Assembly: GCA_022563195.1 (NCBI GenBank)
Contig: JADFNV010000027.1
Coordinates: 1-37,803, forward strand
Reading direction: 5' to 3'
DNA length: 37,803 nucleotides
From: Pseudomonadota bacterium
GTDB lineage: Bacteria; Pseudomonadota; Gammaproteobacteria; Steroidobacterales; Woeseiaceae
The notes beneath the pieces are model-generated. The model made no database searches, was not told the origin of the DNA, and saw only the letters and a program-made list of their open reading frames with translations. The position numbers and the translations under genes were made by a program. The number at the start of each line of letters is the position of its first letter. The first letter of the stretch is position 1. This document shows, one piece after another, positions 34,442 through 37,803 of the stretch.

Positions 34442-35713
34442 CTAATCGGTGACCGGAGCCTTTCTCGCATCGGCCTGAATGGTGTCCAGAAACTCGCTCA
34501 CCAGTTCGATATTTCTCGCGGCCTCGGTTTTTTGTATTTTGCTTCGCTCCCGTAACACGGCGGCCACGCTGTCACGCATTGAAAACAGTTTCCCGAAGCA
34601 CTCGAGCACCGTTTCCCCATTGAGCGTTGCAATATCACAAACATATTCATCCTGGCCGAGCAGTTGCATGATGCCGGCCGTCTTGTGACTGTAAGCAATC
34701 GCCAGGGTGGGGATGCCAGACGACATGGCGGCAATATTGGCATGCATCCGGGCGCCCATGTACAACTGGCATCGGCTAATAATGCCCTTCAGAATATCAG
34801 GCGTGTAGTCTCCCTTGATTGCAACGGCATTCGTTTGCATTTGTGAATTTATTTGCTCCGCGAATACCCGATCATCCGCTGAAGATCGCGGGCCGGTTAC
34901 ATGTGGTACGAACAGTATCTGCAGGCCATACCGTTCCGAGATGGTATCCAGGATGCCGGCGAATAATTGATGAAACATGGAGCCGGAGGCATGCGGGTTC
35001 CGTTTCCGGAAATGCGATTGAACGAGATTGCTGAATGAAATACCAAGAATTTGCCGGCCGGCCAGATCAATTCCTTCCCTGGATAATACGTCATCGACAG
35101 TGTCATCTTTGGCCGGCCTGAGCAGAAATGCCACATCAGTGGTTAAAACAACATGGCTATTTTGAACCCCGATTTCACGCAGATACTCAACCGTAACGGG
35201 TTCACGGGCAGTAATCAGTGCTGTCCGCCGCAACACGTATCGGGCAAACTGTTTCATTAGCGTGAACGGACCGATTGATTGCGCGCAGAGTATTACCGGC
35301 TTGTCCATTGCCAGCGCAGTCATGACCGGCAGAAAGTGCGAATAGGCCACATGCGGCCCATAATCTTCTGTGAGCATGTCACCGCTGAGATCAACGACGA
35401 GATCGGTATCCTTGAGGACCTGAAGTTCGGGATGGCCGACCAGAAAATCCGCAGATGAACCCATCCAGCCAGCCAGTCGTTTCCAGAGAAATGCACGAAC
35501 TAGCAGCAAGGTGGCAAAAATCAGGCGCCGCCGGGCACAGTAAACCACCGGAATTGGCGCATAGGTATTTCTGTCTAGTTCCGGGAAAGGCGTGCTAATA
35601 GTGATTTCCACATCATTGCGATGGGCGCAAAGTCCTTGCGCAAAACTGAATTCCATCGCTGCGTCGCCCTTATTGCAGGAACAGTAAGTACCTGTCTGGA
35701 GAACTTTCAGCAT
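34442..35713 (-). CDS. polysaccharide pyruvyl transferase family protein (WcaK/CsaB-like)
   Basis: A 423-residue protein of the PF04230 polysaccharide pyruvyl transferase family. Family marks are the opening VLQTGTYCSCNKGDAA, DLVVDLSGDMLTEDYG, the CAQSIGPF motif, LITAREPVTVEYLREIG and the C-terminal YMGARMHANIAAMSSGIPTLAIAYSHKTAG. Members transfer a pyruvate ketal from phosphoenolpyruvate to sugars, giving the glycan a negative charge, though some family members are only scaffold-related. The ATG at 35713 is 16 bases after the inner end of the right inverted repeat, with AGGGA upstream. It is the first gene of the minus-strand operon of the cassette. Confidence 0.9.
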   Translation of the reverse strand: MLKVLQTGTYCSCNKGDAAMEFSFAQGLCAHRNDVEITISTPFPELDRNTYAPIPVVYCARRRLIFATLLLVRAFLWKRLAGWMGSSADFLVGHPELQVLKDTDLVVDLSGDMLTEDYGPHVAYSHFLPVMTALAMDKPVILCAQSIGPFTLMKQFARYVLRRTALITAREPVTVEYLREIGVQNSHVVLTTDVAFLLRPAKDDTVDDVLSREGIDLAGRQILGISFSNLVQSHFRKRNPHASGSMFHQLFAGILDTISERYGLQILFVPHVTGPRSSADDRVFAEQINSQMQTNAVAIKGDYTPDILKGIISRCQLYMGARMHANIAAMSSGIPTLAIAYSHKTAGIMQLLGQDEYVCDIATLNGETVLECFGKLFSMRDSVAAVLRERSKIQKTEAARNIELVSEFLDTIQADARKAPVTD

Positions 35714-35729
35714 CTATTCCCTGCGCGCA

Positions 35730-35914
35730 CTCTATCCTCTGCATAAATCTCAAACGAGAATGGCAAGAACCTGCCTGGCCGAATCCGATAGCTAAAATTG
35801 TACTATAACGGCCCCTTTGCTGATTAGCACAACTACCCTTTCGCTACCAGAAGGGACTTTAGGTTCGGTCAGAACCGTCGGTACACGATTGGATACATAG
35901 ATTTGCGGATATCG
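35730..35914 (-). repeat. right inverted repeat of the glycan cassette
   Basis: The reverse complement of 35730-35886 matches 29483-29640 with about 92% identity by hand alignment. On the plus strand the outer edge carries ATTTGCGGATATCG (35901-35914), similar to the tRNA-Gly start ATTTGCGGGTGTCG at the left edge, but no tRNA follows. It faces inward and lies 16 bases before the pyruvyl transferase start codon, holding the same TATAGT (35807-35802) as the left copy. It seems to be a duplicated control region. Confidence 0.9.
35818..35829. promoter_or_regulatory. near-palindrome TGCTGATTAGCA, candidate operator in the right repeat
   Basis: The counterpart of the left palindrome with one base changed, so one half-site pair is imperfect. 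It lies ten bases before the inward TATAGT, as in the left copy. Confidence 0.35.
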
Positions 35915-35952
35915 GAGCGAGATAAATCACGTCGTCAGCAGAAACCAAGTTT

Positions 35953-37212
<1,260 letters not shown>

Positions 37213-37529
37213 TGTGGTTGTACTCCAAGATCGCCCGACCCGGTAGCGCGTACTTGTCGCGCAGGGTTCGGTCCAGGCTGAGCTAAATAGTGGTTCCGAT
37301 ACCCGCGGATTTGCGGGGCCGGAGTTATTGGCGCAGACCGAAGCGCGCCAGGACGCGGCGGACTATAACAGACGATCGGGTAAATGGAAGGGCCTGATCC
37401 ACCTTTATCGCCATGCTGCCGGCATGGAATATGGAGACTGGGCATGGAAGCGAATGAGCAAGTAGGGTTTCACAATCGCATCAGGCTTCTTCGATCGGAG
37501 CGCTCAGTCTCTCGACAGAGCCTGGCGGC
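37213..37529. other. intergenic stretch upstream of the helicase gene
   Basis: This 317-base stretch contains no convincing open frame. A minus-strand TATAGT near 37363-37368 could be the -10 box of the helicase gene, which would give it a leader of about 150 bases; no good -35 box is seen. No clear terminator for the preceding gene is visible. Confidence 0.3.
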
Positions 37530-37803
37530 TCACGCCCAGAACTTGCGCCTTGACTTTCTCAACGCGCTCGTTCCCCGTAACGCTCTCTCCATCCGCCGAA
37601 TAACAAATTCGTGCTCGAGGATGCTGTTTGCGTCCAGCATACGAATCTCCATCAACGTTCGTTCAGCATCCTCATGGAGCCCCAGTTGAATGAGCAATTT
37701 GGTCTTTTGCAGGTAGAAACGGGGTTCCGCCGGAATCGACAGAGCGCCCTCTGAGTAGACCGCCAGCGCTTCTTCTAACTGGTTCTGTACCACGAACATG
37801 CCG
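37530..37803 (-). CDS. C-terminal part of a TPR-like protein (partial)
   Basis: A minus-strand frame runs into the window end and stops at 37530. The visible 89 or so residues contain two helix-turn-helix pairs with the spacing of tetratricopeptide repeats (NQLEEALAVYSEGALSIPAE and LIQLGLHEDAERTLMEIRML). It ends with a basic tail (LRKSRRKFWA). An internal ATG at 37799 is probably not the start, as the frame is still open upstream. Function cannot be given. Confidence 0.6.
   Translation of the reverse strand, partial: GMFVVQNQLEEALAVYSEGALSIPAEPRFYLQKTKLLIQLGLHEDAERTLMEIRMLDANSILEHEFVIRRMERALRGTSALRKSRRKFWA

Overview
The window looks like chromosomal DNA of a free-living Gram-negative bacterium, most likely a marine or sediment gammaproteobacterium of the Woeseiaceae/Steroidobacter type. 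That placement is an inference from gene content: many lipoproteins with lipoboxes, an OmpA protein, a LolA/LolCDE-like system, DUF885 and M64 peptidases, a sulfatase, a RhlE helicase and moderately high GC. No phage genes, integrase, transposase or CRISPR array were seen.

Layout. (a) 1-3.4 kb: the start of an exported protein, a DUF885 lipoprotein peptidase, a three-hairpin inverted-repeat element and an M48/TPR lipoprotein peptidase that looks leaderless. (b) 3.4-8.6 kb, minus strand: a tight five-gene operon (LolA-like protein, two FtsX-type permeases, LolD-like ATPase, beta-barrel outer membrane protein) that could form one inner-to-outer-membrane lipid or lipoprotein route. (c) 8.8-16.7 kb: an acyl-CoA-dehydrogenase-fold protein lacking the usual catalytic glutamate (resembling 3-sulfinopropionyl-CoA desulfinases), a periplasmic peroxiredoxin, an OmpA protein with thrombospondin-type-3 repeats followed by a clear terminator, an exported sulfatase with a small exported protein, a pirin and an ExeM-like nuclease lipoprotein. 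(d) 16.7-21.4 kb: a DUF885 peptidase/MFS/membrane-protein operon divergent from an M64 peptidase and a Cys-rich small lipoprotein; this looks like peptide scavenging. (e) 21.5-24.8 kb: a lipoprotein, an Lgt-like protein and a YadGH-type ABC exporter in one operon with overlapping genes. (f) 24.9-29.4 kb: a compact operon of class III aminotransferase, BKACE (DUF849), Asp/Glu-family racemase, a CuyA/DcyD-like PLP lyase and DUF1697, read from beside a tRNA-Gly(CCC). (g) 29.5-35.9 kb: a glycan cassette of glycosyltransferase, UPF0104-type membrane protein, methyltransferase, asparagine-synthetase-like protein and polysaccharide pyruvyl transferase, arranged as two converging operons. It is bounded by about 157-bp inverted repeats (about 92% identical by hand alignment) that serve as matching upstream regions for both operons. 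(h) 36-37.8 kb: RhlE helicase and the end of a TPR-like gene.

The most unusual parts are the inverted-repeat-bounded glycan cassette beside tRNA-Gly, the aminotransferase-BKACE-racemase-lyase operon, and the acyl-CoA-dehydrogenase homologue whose active-site changes suggest desulfination rather than dehydrogenation. Together with the sulfatase and the CuyA-like lyase, the last suggests an organosulfur theme, though the genes are not all linked in one operon.
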